Both the position numbers and the translations under genes were made by a program. The notes beneath the pieces are model-generated. The model had not been told where the DNA came from and searched no databases. It was given only the letters and a program-made list of their open reading frames with translations. This document shows positions 1 to 11,135 of a stretch of DNA of 64,000 bases, piece after piece. Source of the stretch: Hevea brasiliensis (taxonomy: Eukaryota; Streptophyta; Magnoliopsida; Malpighiales; Euphorbiaceae); NCBI RefSeq assembly GCF_030052815.1, contig NC_079496.1, positions 81,209,652-81,273,651 on the forward strand, in the 5' to 3' direction. Numbering within the stretch: the stretch's first letter is position 1; each line of letters starts with the position of its first letter.

Positions 1-564
1 ATATTTAACATCACTCTGAGCAGCCATTCTGATATGATCAATCAACACTGGCTGTACATGCCATGCAACTACTGTCTGTCCCTCATCATCAATCTCTAAA
101 CTGGCATGTACCATGGACAAAGGAGAAACTTTGAGACTTGCCATAGTCTTGTAACTTAAGGCGTCAGCCACCACATTTTCTTTCCCTGGCTGATAGTCTA
201 TTAAACAATCATAGTCTTTAATGAGTTCTAACCATCTCCTCTGCCTCAAGTTCAATTCCTTCTGGGTGCCTAAGTACTTCAAGCTCTTGTGATCTGTGTA
301 AATGTAGCATTTCTCCCCATACAAATAGTGTCTCCAGATCTTCAGAGCAAAAACAATAGCTGCTAGCTCCAAATCATGTGTTGGGTAGTTCCTCTCATGC
401 GATTTCAGCTGGCGTGATGCATAAGCAATGACATTCCAATCTTGCATCAGTACACAGCCTAACCCATTGTGAGAAGCATCACTATAAATTGTATATTCTT
501 TACCCGAAGTAGGTAAAGTAAGGACTAGAGCTTCAGTCAAACACCTCTTCAACTCATCAAAACT
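1..564 (-). pseudogene. RNase H and start of integrase linker of Tekay E
   Basis: This continues the pol frame directly below an in-frame TAG at 565-567. I read it open to the window edge. Landmarks in order are [20 protein letters not shown] (first catalytic Asp), [16 protein letters not shown] (Glu), [11 protein letters not shown] (Asp) and ENVVADALS (Asp). All four residues of the RNase H DEDD set are therefore present. The sequence then passes into the linker before integrase, which is off the window. In vivo it would degrade the RNA strand during minus-strand synthesis. Because a stop separates it from RT, it counts as broken unless the stop is read through. Confidence 0.85.
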
Positions 565-2781
565 CTACTGACATTTATCTGTCCACTGAAATTTTACATC
601 TTTCCGAAGTAGCTTGGTCAGTGGAAAAGATAACATAGAAAACCCTTTCACAAACCCACGATAATATCCAACTAAACCCAGAAAACTGCAAGTTTCTATG
701 ATATTTCTGGGTGGCTTCCAATTAAGGATAGCTTCTACCTTGCTGGAATCTACCTTGATCCCTTCAGCTGACACAACATGTCCTAAGAAGGAGATTTCTC
801 TCAGCCAAAATTCACATTTGGACAATTTGGCGTATAGCTGTTTCTCCCTTAAAGCCTGCAGTACAATCCGCAGATGTCTATCATGCTCCTCTACATTCCT
901 CGAATATATCAAAATGTCATCAATAAACACCACCACAAATTGATCGAGATATGGTCTGAAGATAGTGTTCATCAGATCCATAAAAGCAGCTGGAGCATTT
1001 GTTAACCCGAATGGCATTACTAGAAACTCATAGTGGCCATACCGAGTTCTGAAAGCAGTTTTTGGAATACTCTGCTCTTGCACCTTCAACTGATAATAAC
1101 CAGATCGCAAATCAATTTTGGAGAATACAGCTGAACCCTTCAACTGATCAAACAGATCATCAATGCGAGGCAATGGATATCTATTCTTTATTGTCACCTT
1201 ATTCAACTGCCGGTAATCAATACATAAGCGGAGGGTGCCATCTTTCTTCTTAACAAACAATACTGGCGCTCCCCAAGGTGACACACTAGGGCGGATGAAG
1301 CCCTTTTCAAGTAGTTCTTGCAACTGTGCCTTCAACTCCTTCAACTCTGCTGGTGCCATTCTGTATGGTGTTATGGAGATTGGATCCAAACCAGGCATAA
1401 CATTAATTTCAAATTGCACTTCTCTTTCCGAAGGTAATCCTGGCAATTCATAAGGAAACACATCTGGAAAGTCATATACTGTAGGGATGTCTTTCAATGC
1501 TGGACTCTCTACTTGGGTGTCTACCACATGTGCCAAGCATGCTTCACATCCCTTTCTGATCATTTTTCTGGCTAGTGCAGCCGAAATGATGTTTGATGGC
1601 AATAGTTGCCTCTCCCCATGTATTACCACATCACTGTATTGAGGAAGGCCAAAAGTAACTGTCTTCAGCCTATAATCGATTATGGCGTGATACTTGGCTA
1701 ACCAATCCATGCCCAAGATGATATCATAATCTCTGAAGGGCATTTCAATCAAATCAGACAGAAAAGTGTATCCTTGGATCACCAAAGGACAATCCCTATA
1801 CATTCTATTAACCCTGACCTCCTGTCCTAACGGACTTGTTACTAGCACCTCAAAGTCCATTTTTGTACATGGAACAGCAATGCAATCAATGATGCGAGCA
1901 CTCACATAAGAATGGGTAGAACCGGGATCAAATAATACAAACACATCTTGATTAAAAGTTGAGAAGGTACCAGCCATAACATCAGATGTCTCGGCCTCTT
2001 CTCTCTGTCTCATTACATAGACTCTGACTGGAGCACTGTCTTGCTCTGATTGTTTCACTGTGCCTTGGCTGCCTGATGGGCTACCTCTACCCCTGCCTCT
2101 ACCTCTGCTGGGTGGTTGTGAACTTCTGGTGACAGGGCTCTGAACTGACCCTTCTACAGTAGTTGGAGGTGGTCCAACTCTGCGAGTACTTGTGCAGTCC
2201 TTAGCAAAGTGACCTGTGCCTCCACAGTTATAATAGCCTCCAGTAGCCTTGTAGCATATCCCACCATGATTTCTTCCACAAGTTTCACATTGGCGGGGAG
2301 GGTAGGAACCTCTAGTACTCTGCTGACCAGATAAAGGAGGTTGTTGTCCTGAATATCTTCCCCTACCAGACTTCTTGCCACCTCTGCTGTGTCCCCCATG
2401 GTTCTTCTTCTTTCCAGTAGGACCACTAGGACTCTGTTCTACTGATTTTACCTCTTTCTCTGTCTTCTCTGATTTCTTTTTCTCAGGAGCTGCTTCAGAT
2501 TCAATTCTTTCTAACTCTAGGGCTTGAGAAATAAGTTCAGAAAAGTTAGTGTGTTTGAATCCGACCACTTGTAATCTGATACTGGGCTTTAAGCCGGTTT
2601 CAAACCTCTTGATCTCTCCTATTTGGTAGGCAGTAGACTTCTCGCATAATGGCTTAGGCGGAAAATTTCCTTTCATATTCAGCCACCGATCTACTCCTGC
2701 TTCGCACTTAGGAACTCTTGCGCCTTCCGGGTCTACACAAGCATTAGGGACATATTTTTGTCCAATTCCTGAGAAAGTCAT
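565..2781 (-). CDS. Gag C-terminus, protease and reverse transcriptase of Tekay E (738 codons open)
   Basis: This is one open frame of 738 codons. Residues 53-95 are the end of gag ([19 protein letters not shown]). Residues 165-196 carry Cys-rich zinc knuckles: [12 protein letters not shown], then [14 protein letters not shown], whose expected first Cys is Tyr. Residues 225-232 are an RG-rich run. The aspartic protease has [11 protein letters not shown] at 284-294 and the flap-side ILGMDWL at 355-361. RT runs from about 478, with [11 protein letters not shown] at 555-565 and the catalytic FIDD at 619-622. The frame ends at a TAG where related copies have a sense codon between CQ and SFDE. The N-terminal methionine is internal to gag, so the true polyprotein began upstream at about 3222 and is broken by a frame change near 2782-2803. 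Confidence 0.88.
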   Translation of the reverse strand: MTFSGIGQKYVPNACVDPEGARVPKCEAGVDRWLNMKGNFPPKPLCEKSTAYQIGEIKRFETGLKPSIRLQVVGFKHTNFSELISQALELERIESEAAPEKKKSEKTEKEVKSVEQSPSGPTGKKKNHGGHSRGGKKSGRGRYSGQQPPLSGQQSTRGSYPPRQCETCGRNHGGICYKATGGYYNCGGTGHFAKDCTSTRRVGPPPTTVEGSVQSPVTRSSQPPSRGRGRGRGSPSGSQGTVKQSEQDSAPVRVYVMRQREEAETSDVMAGTFSTFNQDVFVLFDPGSTHSYVSARIIDCIAVPCTKMDFEVLVTSPLGQEVRVNRMYRDCPLVIQGYTFLSDLIEMPFRDYDIILGMDWLAKYHAIIDYRLKTVTFGLPQYSDVVIHGERQLLPSNIISAALARKMIRKGCEACLAHVVDTQVESPALKDIPTVYDFPDVFPYELPGLPSEREVQFEINVMPGLDPISITPYRMAPAELKELKAQLQELLEKGFIRPSVSPWGAPVLFVKKKDGTLRLCIDYRQLNKVTIKNRYPLPRIDDLFDQLKGSAVFSKIDLRSGYYQLKVQEQSIPKTAFRTRYGHYEFLVMPFGLTNAPAAFMDLMNTIFRPYLDQFVVVFIDDILIYSRNVEEHDRHLRIVLQALREKQLYAKLSKCEFWLREISFLGHVVSAEGIKVDSSKVEAILNWKPPRNIIETCSFLGLVGYYRGFVKGFSMLSFPLTKLLRKDVKFQWTDKCQ

Positions 2782-3222
2782 TCCATGTTAGCACCGTAGG
2801 TTCTACTGCATCGTGGGGGAATGCTTTTCCACCACCATAAGCATCCCCTCAGAGCAGATACTTGAGTATTCAAATCTGAGCTCCTCTGCATAATGTAGCT
2901 TCTTGAATACCCTATCCATCCTCTCTAACCACTGCTCCGCTCTAGAGGATCTATCGTCCCTTGAACTCAGAGCCCCATATTTCATCAATTTGTCATATTG
3001 TCTAGCGTAAGATCGTGGTTGTACCATCGTGTCTCAGACAGACTTGAGTAGGCACAATACTAGCAAATTGTTGAAACATTGCAGCCATCTACTGAGCGAA
3101 CTGAGTAGGAAATCATGATCTGCGGGGCTAGTCTCACTTGAACCATCGACGTTGTGTAGGGTCAGCATCCCTTGCACCTTAGCCTCTATAGATTGATCGA
3201 CTGAACGATCACCCTCTTTCAT
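2782..3222 (-). pseudogene. Gag N-terminal part of Tekay E, frameshifted
   Basis: The likely start ATG (complement of 3220-3222) gives MKEGDRSVDQSIEAKVQG, which matches the starts of the two other gag copies in the window (near 50055 minus and at 36441 plus). The frame then shifts. Capsid-like sequence reappears as RQYDKLMKYGALSSRDDRSS and AEQWLERMDRVFKKLHYAEE in a second frame at about 3027-2830, and it shifts again before the 738-codon frame. The usual gag role is to form the virus-like particle. At least two frame changes make this copy non-functional as a continuous gag-pol. Confidence 0.8.
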
Positions 3223-3391
3223 AGTCAATGCGAGGATCTTAGACCTCCTGAACAAAGAACACAAGGAAATTTCCTCCTGTTAGTGCATATTTATAATGTA
3301 ATGTACTGTATGTATCAAACAATGATATTGAGCAGTTGTATTATGAAGAAAGAATATTCAAATAACATGTGAAAATAGAATTTAAAAAAAA

Positions 3392-3406
3392 CTATCTCTG
3401 ATACCA
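3392..3406 (-). other. Primer binding site of Tekay E
   Basis: The minus strand reads TGGTATCAGAGAT just inside the 5' LTR. This matches the complement of the 3' end of plant initiator-Met tRNA (TGGTATCAGAGC core) with changes at the distal end. Confidence 0.85.
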
Positions 3407-4030
3407 CTAAAACATGTCACACCCTACCCCTCTGTAAGGCATAACATGATCCCGTAGTATACCTAATGAATTACCAACTTTGTCTACTGATAACCCATTA
3501 AATACACTACAAGGGATTTTAAAACTTTTCTTACTTCTTTTTACAGTGGTGAGTACTATTTATAGGTGTTAAAGATTTTTTGAACTTAAGTGAAAGAGCT
3601 AACACATTTGAATTATTAGGAATTTCTGTAAAAATTTTGGCAGAGTGCCCTCTGTATTTTGAATAAAACAGTTCTTCAAAATCTGTAAAAAGCACTTCAA
3701 ATATATTTCTCAATCTCAAACTCTAACATAATTCAACACAATATGTTTCTCAACTCAAATCCACAATAATTTTTCAAAGGCTGAGATAAAAGAAATACAG
3801 TACAAATTTTACAAGCCAAAATAACTCATAATTTATTTTTACAACTTCAATGTACAATTTTAATTTACAACTGCTCAAAACCAAAAACACTATATACATA
3901 CAGTGAATATACATTACAGTACAAAATGCAAAATGTGGTATACTCAATATACCCGATGATCTCTCGCTGGATGCACTAGCACTTAATCACGCTACTGTCC
4001 ATCCGCTTCACGTATGCATCGCAATGAAAA

Positions 4031-4060
4031 GCTATCGCTGAGACAATGTCTCAGTGGTGC
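4031..4060 (-). other. Conserved LTR hairpin H1 (LTR E copy)
   Basis: In sense, GCACCACT is followed by CTGAGACA-T-TGTCTCAG and then CGATAGC. Equivalent sites: 11912-11943 (G), 16392-16417 (I), 21909-21933 (K), 35602-35630 (A), 41442-41472 (C), 44371-44400 and 50840-50869 (D). The flanking GCACCACT is kept in all eight. Confidence 0.75.
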
Positions 4061-5552
4061 ACAACATTAACCAAATACAACTTTAAATCACAAATCATAA
4101 ATCATAAATAGTGGATACGTAAAACCATAGTTGAATTCAAGACAATGAATGTCATAAAGAATTTAAACTCCATTTCACAATATTACAATAAATCTCAATA
4201 ATCAAAACATAGTTAAATTCAAAAGACAGTGAATGTCAATAAGAATTTAAACTCCATTTCACAATCTCACAATACATATCAATAAATGACACACAGCTTA
4301 ATCATGTTCCAAAGTTCAATTCGTCCCAAAAGCCAATGGCTAATGAGGTATTCAATTCGTCCCAAAAGCTGATGGCTAATGAGGAATAACATAGCTAGCT
4401 AGTAATAATATGAGTACTCATTTTATTCGTCCTCAACAGGCACACCTCAACACTTCAGCCAGAGAGGGAATTCAATTCGTCCCACTAGACAAGCTAGCGA
4501 GGAATACAATCAATATACATGATAGCTGTGGTTTCAAACCATTTCTGATGCTTTTCAATTAATAAGTATCCATCAATATCATTCAAACAATTTTTCACAG
4601 TTTCAAACCATTTATAATGTTTTTCAAGCAGTAAGTATCCATTCAAACACATTTCCACAATTTAAAACAATAATGTACAAATAGTCATAATTTATTTCAA
4701 TTGAAAAATTCAAAAGAAATAGCTGTTGTGCACAAACCTCTGATAATTATCTCCTGGCCTTGAGTTAGTGTCCTTCCCTTTCCCTAAGTTTTTGCTAACT
4801 GAGAAATACAATTTGAAGTGTTTCAGTACTCGTTTAAATTGTCTCTAATGATAATGCTTGATAATTAATTCACTGAATTCTATTATTTGCTTAGTCAACC
4901 TAATATATCAACCCTCGATGCATTCTAGGTAAATTAGGTTTTAAAGTTACTAATATGTCCCATTTGTAGCCTTTTAGGGTTGGTACATGTTACCCAATTC
5001 ATTTCCATGTATTTTGCATTTTATTGCAATTTGCTAGATTCCGGGATACTAGTTTGACCTAGCCAGACGACCTAGTTCCCTCGGTTTTCGGGTTTCGGTC
5101 AAAACTATAAACTTGTAGATCTATGTCTTATTGCACGCGGAGCAAAATTTCAGGTCATTCTAAGTTTACTAGACCAAGTTATGGTCATTTTACTATTGCT
5201 GGTCTAAGTGCATCAAAATTGGTTACTTTAGGTCATGTTAGGTCATTTTAGGTTCAGCCAGTTTTTGGACCTGAAATTGTGCAAGCTGTTTGACTTACTT
5301 ATGATCATTTTTGGGCTTTGGTGTCTTCATAAGACTTGTAGATATATGTCTTAAATATTCATGGTTAAAAGTTCAGGTCAATTGGAACTTTTTTGAGTGA
5401 GTTATGGCCTAAACACTAACTGCTGCCCAAATGGTAAATTTTCAGGCCTTAATTGCACTAATCCGGATTTGGTCACTTTTCAAGTTACCTTACAAGCAGA
5501 ATTTTGATAAGCTTCCTTCATGAAAGTTGGCACATTTTGTGCCTAGTTTCAC

Positions 5553-5579
5553 CTCCAATTGGTCTCATACCAATTGGAG
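5553..5579 (-). other. Conserved LTR hairpin H2 (LTR E copy)
   Basis: Perfect 11-bp arms CTCCAATTGGT / ACCAATTGGAG with loop CTCAT. Equivalent sites: 13641-13667 (G), 17864-17890 (I), 23663-23687 (K), 33558-33582 (A), 39998-40018 (C), 46214-46239 and 52683-52708 (D). Confidence 0.75.
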
Positions 5580-7125
5580 CCACACACTTAAGGTTCTAGG
5601 TCCAAAACATAAACTGCCCTATTGCATTTTGTTCATTACTCATCAAAGGACACTTTTAACACTTACCAAACTACACATTCATGCCAATTCTGGTTTGTAC
5701 CATAACCTAAACATAATTCACAACATATTGTTAGTCATTTTGGCAGCTTACAATCACCCTTAATATGCACCATTTAGTACAGAATTTTTCCAAGCTTAAA
5801 TTACAACAATTCAATCACCTAACCTAGCTCATTTACATGTCCAACCTCACACCATCATACATATACCCAAGCTGCCATAACAACTATCACAATTCAACAT
5901 TAATATTCCATAAACCAAACATGAAATAACATCCTTATGGTTCACCAAACTAAGCTGCTGATTCATACATTACACTCCATTAATTTCCAAGCTTCCAAAT
6001 TCAAGTACACATTCACATATACTAAGTATACATCACCCAAATTAATTCCTACACACATAAACATTTAATCAATCCTTTAATCTACCATTTACAAGCAAGA
6101 ATAAACTGTCTTCAAGGAGTTTCCATGGCTGCCAAAAGTACACATCCCTCTTTAAACATCAAACCTCAAAAATCTCTCCATAATTCAAGTACCCATAGCA
6201 TCCTTACAAACTTTAATGAAACAATAATAAAAAACACAAACTTACCACTTTGGAAATTCTTCAAAACCTCACCAAAACTTCTTAAAATTGCTATCAAACT
6301 CTTCCTTGCAAGGTGAGGATAAACTTTAATGAAGACAAGTGTGGGAAAAGATGGCTTGATCATGGAGTTGAAATGGCTTGAGGGTGGGCGGCCATGGGAG
6401 AGGTTTGAGAGCTTCCATGCAGCTAATGGACTTTTCAAATGAAGAAGATGAATTGCAGATTTGTTAGTGGATATTTCTGTCCACTTATGATATAATATGT
6501 TGTATAATGGTCCACTAACATAGTTTAATAATAAATAATGTTAAACTTTCCATATTCCCACATTAAGTCCCTAATTTTTGCTAATTGAATTAGGTACCAC
6601 CAATTTAATTTTTCATGACATTTTACAAATATAATATCATGTATTTTTAAAGGAAATTTAGGTCAAAAGACAACTCGGGATGTCAAATGACCACAATACC
6701 CCTGTTCGGGTTGTATTCCTGATTTTTCGGTAACACCGGGTTTTGTCTGTTTTTTGATTTCTCACTTTTCTTTGTACTAATTAATTAATTTTTCTTTAAT
6801 ATTTATAATGGCATTTATACTTCAATAGAAATTTATTTAAGTCTTAAAAATATTTTCCAGGGTTTCCCATGGTCCAGGGCTAGTCAACGGCCCACGCCGC
6901 GACTTCCCGGTGCGGTCACCTATTGCTAGGTTTCTCGGCTCGTTTAACTTGGTTACATTTCATTGCTATTATTTTTCCTTTGTTTTTCTTGTATTTTATT
7001 TTCTTGTATTTCATTATTTTATGTCTCCCTATTCATATCTAAGTGTAGTTCTAGGCATCCTAACTATCTGGACAACACTGGTCGTCAGAACAGTAGAACG
7101 AACTACTGAACTTAGGGGTGTTACA

Positions 7126-8915
7126 TGCCATGTGACAAACATGATAGGTACTTATAAATGATAAGTAGGCCGAACCAATGACATTTATGACAAGCACATG
7201 GAGTTTACTCTTGTCAATGTTTTGTCATAAATCATATCAGTGCATATAATCTTTAGACCTGAGATAGCACAGTTATCTTGTATATAGGTAGTTTGAGTTT
7301 GATACTGCTTTCATACTTGTACTGTGTATGGGTATATGGGCATGTGTTGGCTCCTACTAGTTATATATGGAGGTAGGTGTTGATCAAGATAGAATATGTT
7401 CCTCTAAGTAAATAGAGATAAAATCTTATGTTCATTTAATTGTTTTTGATGTTTTAAGTTCCTGACCAGGACAGATAGATTTATTCAGAAAAGAGTTTCT
7501 GATGAGAAAATCTTTTTAATCAAGAACTGAAATTAAAAGAGAATATAATATTCATAGCAAATGGAGTTTGACATAAACCATGACTCCAGCTTGAGTTGGG
7601 ATTTTGTAACAGAGAGATTCCAGTGCATGGTAATATATGATTATAGGTTCATTTAAGGTAAACCTTATTACTAATTGGGTGGCCATGGCATACTATGCTA
7701 GGTGTTAACCATGGTCTATGAGGTGTATAAAATAATTTAGAGAAATCATTTATAATAAGAAAGAGTTCTGATGATATTAAGAGTTGATATCATATCTCAT
7801 TGCCAATTAGTGATAAGCCTAGTAAGTCACACACATACACAAATTATCACCTAATTAAATATGATTTAATTAATTAATTAAAGAGTTTAATTGATTAATT
7901 AAACAGGTTTGGTTTGCAATTAGATTGCAAACTCCCTAGTATGACTTGAAACCAAATCTAGATTATTGGATGTATAGTATAAGTTAAATTTATATTTAAA
8001 GTGTTTAAATATGAATTTAATTAATGAGAAATTCATTAATAGAGATTAATTAATTAATTTATATTTGATATAAATTAATTAGAAGAAGAGAAATAATTAT
8101 TTTGGGTTAAGAACTCAAAATTAAGGCACAGGGGCATTTTGGTCATTTCTCAGTGTGACACGTGGCACCATGAGATTGTGACACATGGCATTACACATAA
8201 GCTTGCCAAATATTTTTTAATCATGTAAGATGATTAAAATTAAGATTAAATATAGGTTTGACACTTGGCACAATGTGATTGGGTCACTTAAACCTAGAGC
8301 TAATCAAAGGGTGACATGTGGCAAGGGTTTAATGTTTTAACCTAGCTATATAAGTGTTGTTATGAGAAAAATAAAGACAACCAGCAGCCACACTCCTTTG
8401 TCACACCATTTTGAGGCTCTCTATCTCTTCTTCTTCATCTCTCATCAATTCAAAGAGATTAGCCATCAATCTCTTGAATTAAAAATACTAGAAATCGTTT
8501 CTAGTGTCCTATTTACATTTTTAATCTCTTAAAAGGCAGAACTTGAATTTCTAATTAATAGAAAAAGCTTTAGAAGCTATTCAAGGACTGCCATAGGTGT
8601 TCTTGGTGTGGACAAGCTAGAGGGACAACATTTGGTGTCCTGAAGACGAATCTCAAAAGCGCAAATATGCTGCAGTGCATCAAGAGGTTAGTGTAATCAT
8701 TCTTGATTTAATCTAGGGTTCTAAAATTAATCTGATTAATTTAAAATCTTAAATGGCAAATATAGATCCAAAAACATATTAAAAGAGTTTTAATATGTTG
8801 TTTATCATTGAAATCAAATAGTTAAAAATAAATCTTGCATGATGCATGTGACCCTAGGCGAAAATTTTTGAATTCAATGGTATAAACTTCTATTTTTCAC
8901 GCTTTCGTTCCTTCA
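7126..8915 (+). repeat. Copia LTR (plus orientation), 5'-truncated by insertion of Tekay E
   Basis: Reverse-complement comparison with the intact copia LTR at 59150-61286 shows collinear matches: the AACATGATAGG(T/C)ACTTATA block, the GGGGCATTTTGGTCATTTC block near 8130 and the run of TTAATTAAT motifs near 7860. It ends at 8915 with CGTTCCTTCA, the exact 3' terminus of this LTR family. The first roughly 310 bp of the LTR are missing at the point where Tekay E is inserted. Confidence 0.85.
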
Positions 8916-9019
8916 GAAAATAGCATTAGCTGAAAATCCAACTGATCCATTCACGAAGCCCATGCCACAAGCTCAGTTAGATCAACATCTTGAGAAGATG
9001 GGTCTAAGATATTATAATG
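8916..9019 (+). pseudogene. C-terminal end of copia RNase H (fragment)
   Basis: The plus strand reads KIALAENPTDPFTKPMPQAQ, then LDQHLEKMGLRYYN. This matches the end of the copia polyprotein in B (near 43205-43100, minus). It begins immediately after the LTR terminus CCTTCA and stops matching after TATAATG at 9019. Normally this tail precedes the polypurine tract; here it follows an LTR end instead. Confidence 0.8.
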
Positions 9020-9068
9020 TGATTATTAAATCTAAGCTCATTTAAATCCATCTGATCGACATCGCCAA
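9020..9068. other. Filler at an inversion junction
   Basis: This stretch of about 49 bp separates plus-strand RNase H from minus-strand RT of the same copia family. I find no match to either flank or to the equivalent region of element B. Confidence 0.55.
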
Positions 9069-10244
9069 TATTTGGCAACCATACCTTTACAGCTGTCAAC
9101 ATACCTATATCATTACCCATCAATAAAATGTTATCCACATATAAGACAAGGAAAGTGACAGCACTATCACTAACCTTCTTATATACACATGGCTCATCCT
9201 CATTTTTTATAAAACTAAATGACTTAATGGCTTGATCAAAACGGATGTTCCAACTCCTCGAAGCTTGTTTTAACCCATAAATGGATCGCTTCAGCTTGCA
9301 TACTTTGGAACCATCTTGGGATTCAAAACCCCTAGGTTGTTCTATGAAAATGTTTTCTTCAATGTATCCATTGAGAAAAGATGTTTTGACATCCATCTGC
9401 CAAATCTCATAATCATAATATGCAGCTATAGCTAATAGAATCTTAATTGATTTAAGCATGGCAACAGGCGAGAAAGTCTCCTCATAGTCGATTCCTTGCT
9501 GTTGGCAAAACCCTTTCACTACTAGCCTTGCTTTATAGGTCTCTACCTTTCCATCAGAACCAATTTCTTCTTGAAAACCCATTTATTCCCTATAGGTACA
9601 ATACCTTCAGGTGGGTCAACAAGATCCCAAACTTGATTCTTATACATGGAATCAATTTCGAATTTCATAGCTTTAATCCATTTTGAAGAGTCTATATCTG
9701 ATATAGCTTCTTCATAGGTAAGTGGATCATCTCCATGATCTACTTCCTCATGAGTAAACAACTCTTGTTCATCTTTATGAAGGAAACCATATCTCACTGG
9801 TGGGTGAGATATCCTGGTTGATCTGTGAGGAATTACTGTAGATGTTTCATCAATAGGTGTAGGTTGACTAGATGGATCTATATCTATTTGATCTGTTGGT
9901 TGGTCAAAATTCTCCAATTCTAATTCTATTTGTCTTCCTTTGCCTCCTTCTTGAATAAACTTTTGTTTAAGAAAAGTGGCATCTCTGCTTACCATAACCT
10001 TTTGGGATGTAGGTAAATAAAAATAATATTCAAAACTCTCTTTTGGATATCCAACAAATTGACCTTTTTCTGATCTGGTTTCCAATTTATCAGTGTTCAG
10101 CTTTTTGATATAAGCTGGACAACCCCAAATCTTAACATGCTTAAGACTTGGTTTTCTTCCATGCCATATCTCATAAGATGTGGAAGAAACTGATTTTGAT
10201 GGAATCCTATTTAGAATATGCAAAGCTGATTCTAATGCAAATCC
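9069..10244 (-). pseudogene. Copia F integrase C-terminus and reverse transcriptase
   Basis: Two overlapping open stretches (9543-10223 and 9004-9582) together give the end of integrase (HILNRIPSKSVSSTSYEIWH, GCPAYIKKLNTDKLETRS), a linker, and RT from ALTYEEAISD-like sequence onward. A one-base frameshift near 9570 breaks KKKIGSDGKVETYKARL. The RT has QMDVKTSFLNG (catalytic Asp). The second catalytic motif reads YVDN (residues 148-151 of the lower frame) where copia RTs have YVDD, so polymerase activity is presumably lost. RT stops matching B at the filler, so the C-terminal RT and most of RNase H are missing. Confidence 0.85.
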
Positions 10245-10748
10245 CTAAAAGGAGATTGGCATATCAGTATAGCTCATCATACTATGTACCATATCTAATA
10301 GGGTACGATTTCTCCTTTCAGATACACCATTCAGCCATGGCGTTCCTGGAGGAGTCAGTTGGGAAATAATGCCATGTTCTTTCAAGTATTCAATAAATTC
10401 AGTACTTAAGTATTCACCTCCACAATCTAATCGAAGATTTTTAATAATTTTTCCTATTTCATTTTCTACTTCAGATTTAAATTCTTTGAACTTTTCAAAG
10501 GATTCATGTTTGTATTTCATCAAATACAAATACCCAAACCTTGATTTATCATCAATAAAGGTAATAAAGTAATGAAAACCACCTCTAGCCATTTCTTTAA
10601 ATGGACCACATACATCACTATGTATTAGCTCCAAAATATTTTCAGCTCTTAGTCCTTGTCCAACAAAGAGTGATCTAGTCATTTTACCCTGAAGGCAGGA
10701 TTCATAAGTTGGAGTAGGCTCAGAACCCAATGATGATAAAATCCCCAT
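10245..10748 (-). pseudogene. Copia F integrase core
   Basis: This is an open stretch of 167 codons: the GAG-pre-integrase end (ILSSLGSEPTPTYESCLQGK), then the integrase core with HSDVCGPF (first Asp), LDCGGEYLS (second Asp) and NGVSERRNRTLLDMV (Glu), so the DDE set is visible. It ends in a stop where element B has Trp (ISFWGF), and the homologous frame continues below 10223. The product would join cDNA to the chromosome; the stop separates it from RT. Confidence 0.85.
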
Positions 10749-11135
10749 TTTCTCCAGTTTTGCAATCCTATCGTCCGCAACATAACCTAATCTTAAGTGT
10801 CAAATATATTTTGAACTTGAGTTGATTTTCACCATGGCATTGCATTCTTTTAGATTACTTGCATTGATGTTGTGTTTATCATTATTATCCAAATAATAAA
10901 GACCATCATGCATATAACCTGAGCCAACATATTTATTTCCAAAATAAATATTGCAAACATCATCTGTGAACTAAAATTCATAGCCATTTCTAGTCAAACT
11001 AGATATAAAAATGATGTTCTTAAAAGCATCGGTGCATATAAAATATTATTCAAATACAAAAATGTCCAGGCATATAAAAAGATTTAGATCTTATGGCTAA
11101 AGCTTCAATAGTTGAGCCATCGCCAATCCGGAGTA
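10749..11135 (-). pseudogene. Copia F protease-integrase linker, broken
   Basis: The minus strand matches the region of B between protease and integrase (NGYEFQFTDDVC, YVGSGYMNDSLYYLDNN equivalents) with several stops. Homology ends near 11135 after ISDSSIVEALAI-like sequence. Beyond that point the sequence switches to the middle of a copia LTR. The protease active site and gag are absent. Confidence 0.7.

Larger units (their letters stand above)
1..7125 (-). mobile_element. Tekay/Del-type Ty3/gypsy retrotransposon E, partial (5' LTR, gag, protease, RT, RNase H)
   Basis: Reading leftwards on the minus strand the order is 5' LTR, primer binding site, gag, zinc-knuckle region, protease, reverse transcriptase and RNase H. 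The window ends before integrase, chromodomain and 3' LTR, so the element continues to the left. The RT and gag motifs ([31 protein letters not shown]) and the 3.7-kb LTR fit the Tekay/Del chromovirus clade. The right end, GGTGTTACA at 7125, abuts copia LTR sequence, so E inserted into a copia LTR. The bases just outside are TGCCA, but the partner duplication lies outside the window. Its pol is the least damaged in the window. Confidence 0.9.
3415..7125 (-). repeat. 5' LTR of Tekay E (3,711 bp)
   Basis: On the plus strand it starts TGTCACACCCTACCC and ends GGGGTGTTACA, so in sense it runs TGTAAC...GTGACA with TG/CA ends. It contains two direct repeats of about 75 bp (4124-4280), tandem copies of an ATTCGTCCCAAAAGC-type unit of about 36 bp (4317-4505), a near-perfect palindrome at 4038-4054, an inverted repeat with 11-bp arms at 5553-5579, and a splice-donor-like GTAAGT (minus) at about 6240-6245. 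A minus-strand AATAAA with TTGTA-type words upstream (about 3830-3880) could be the polyadenylation region. The short open frames inside are not coding. Confidence 0.9.
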
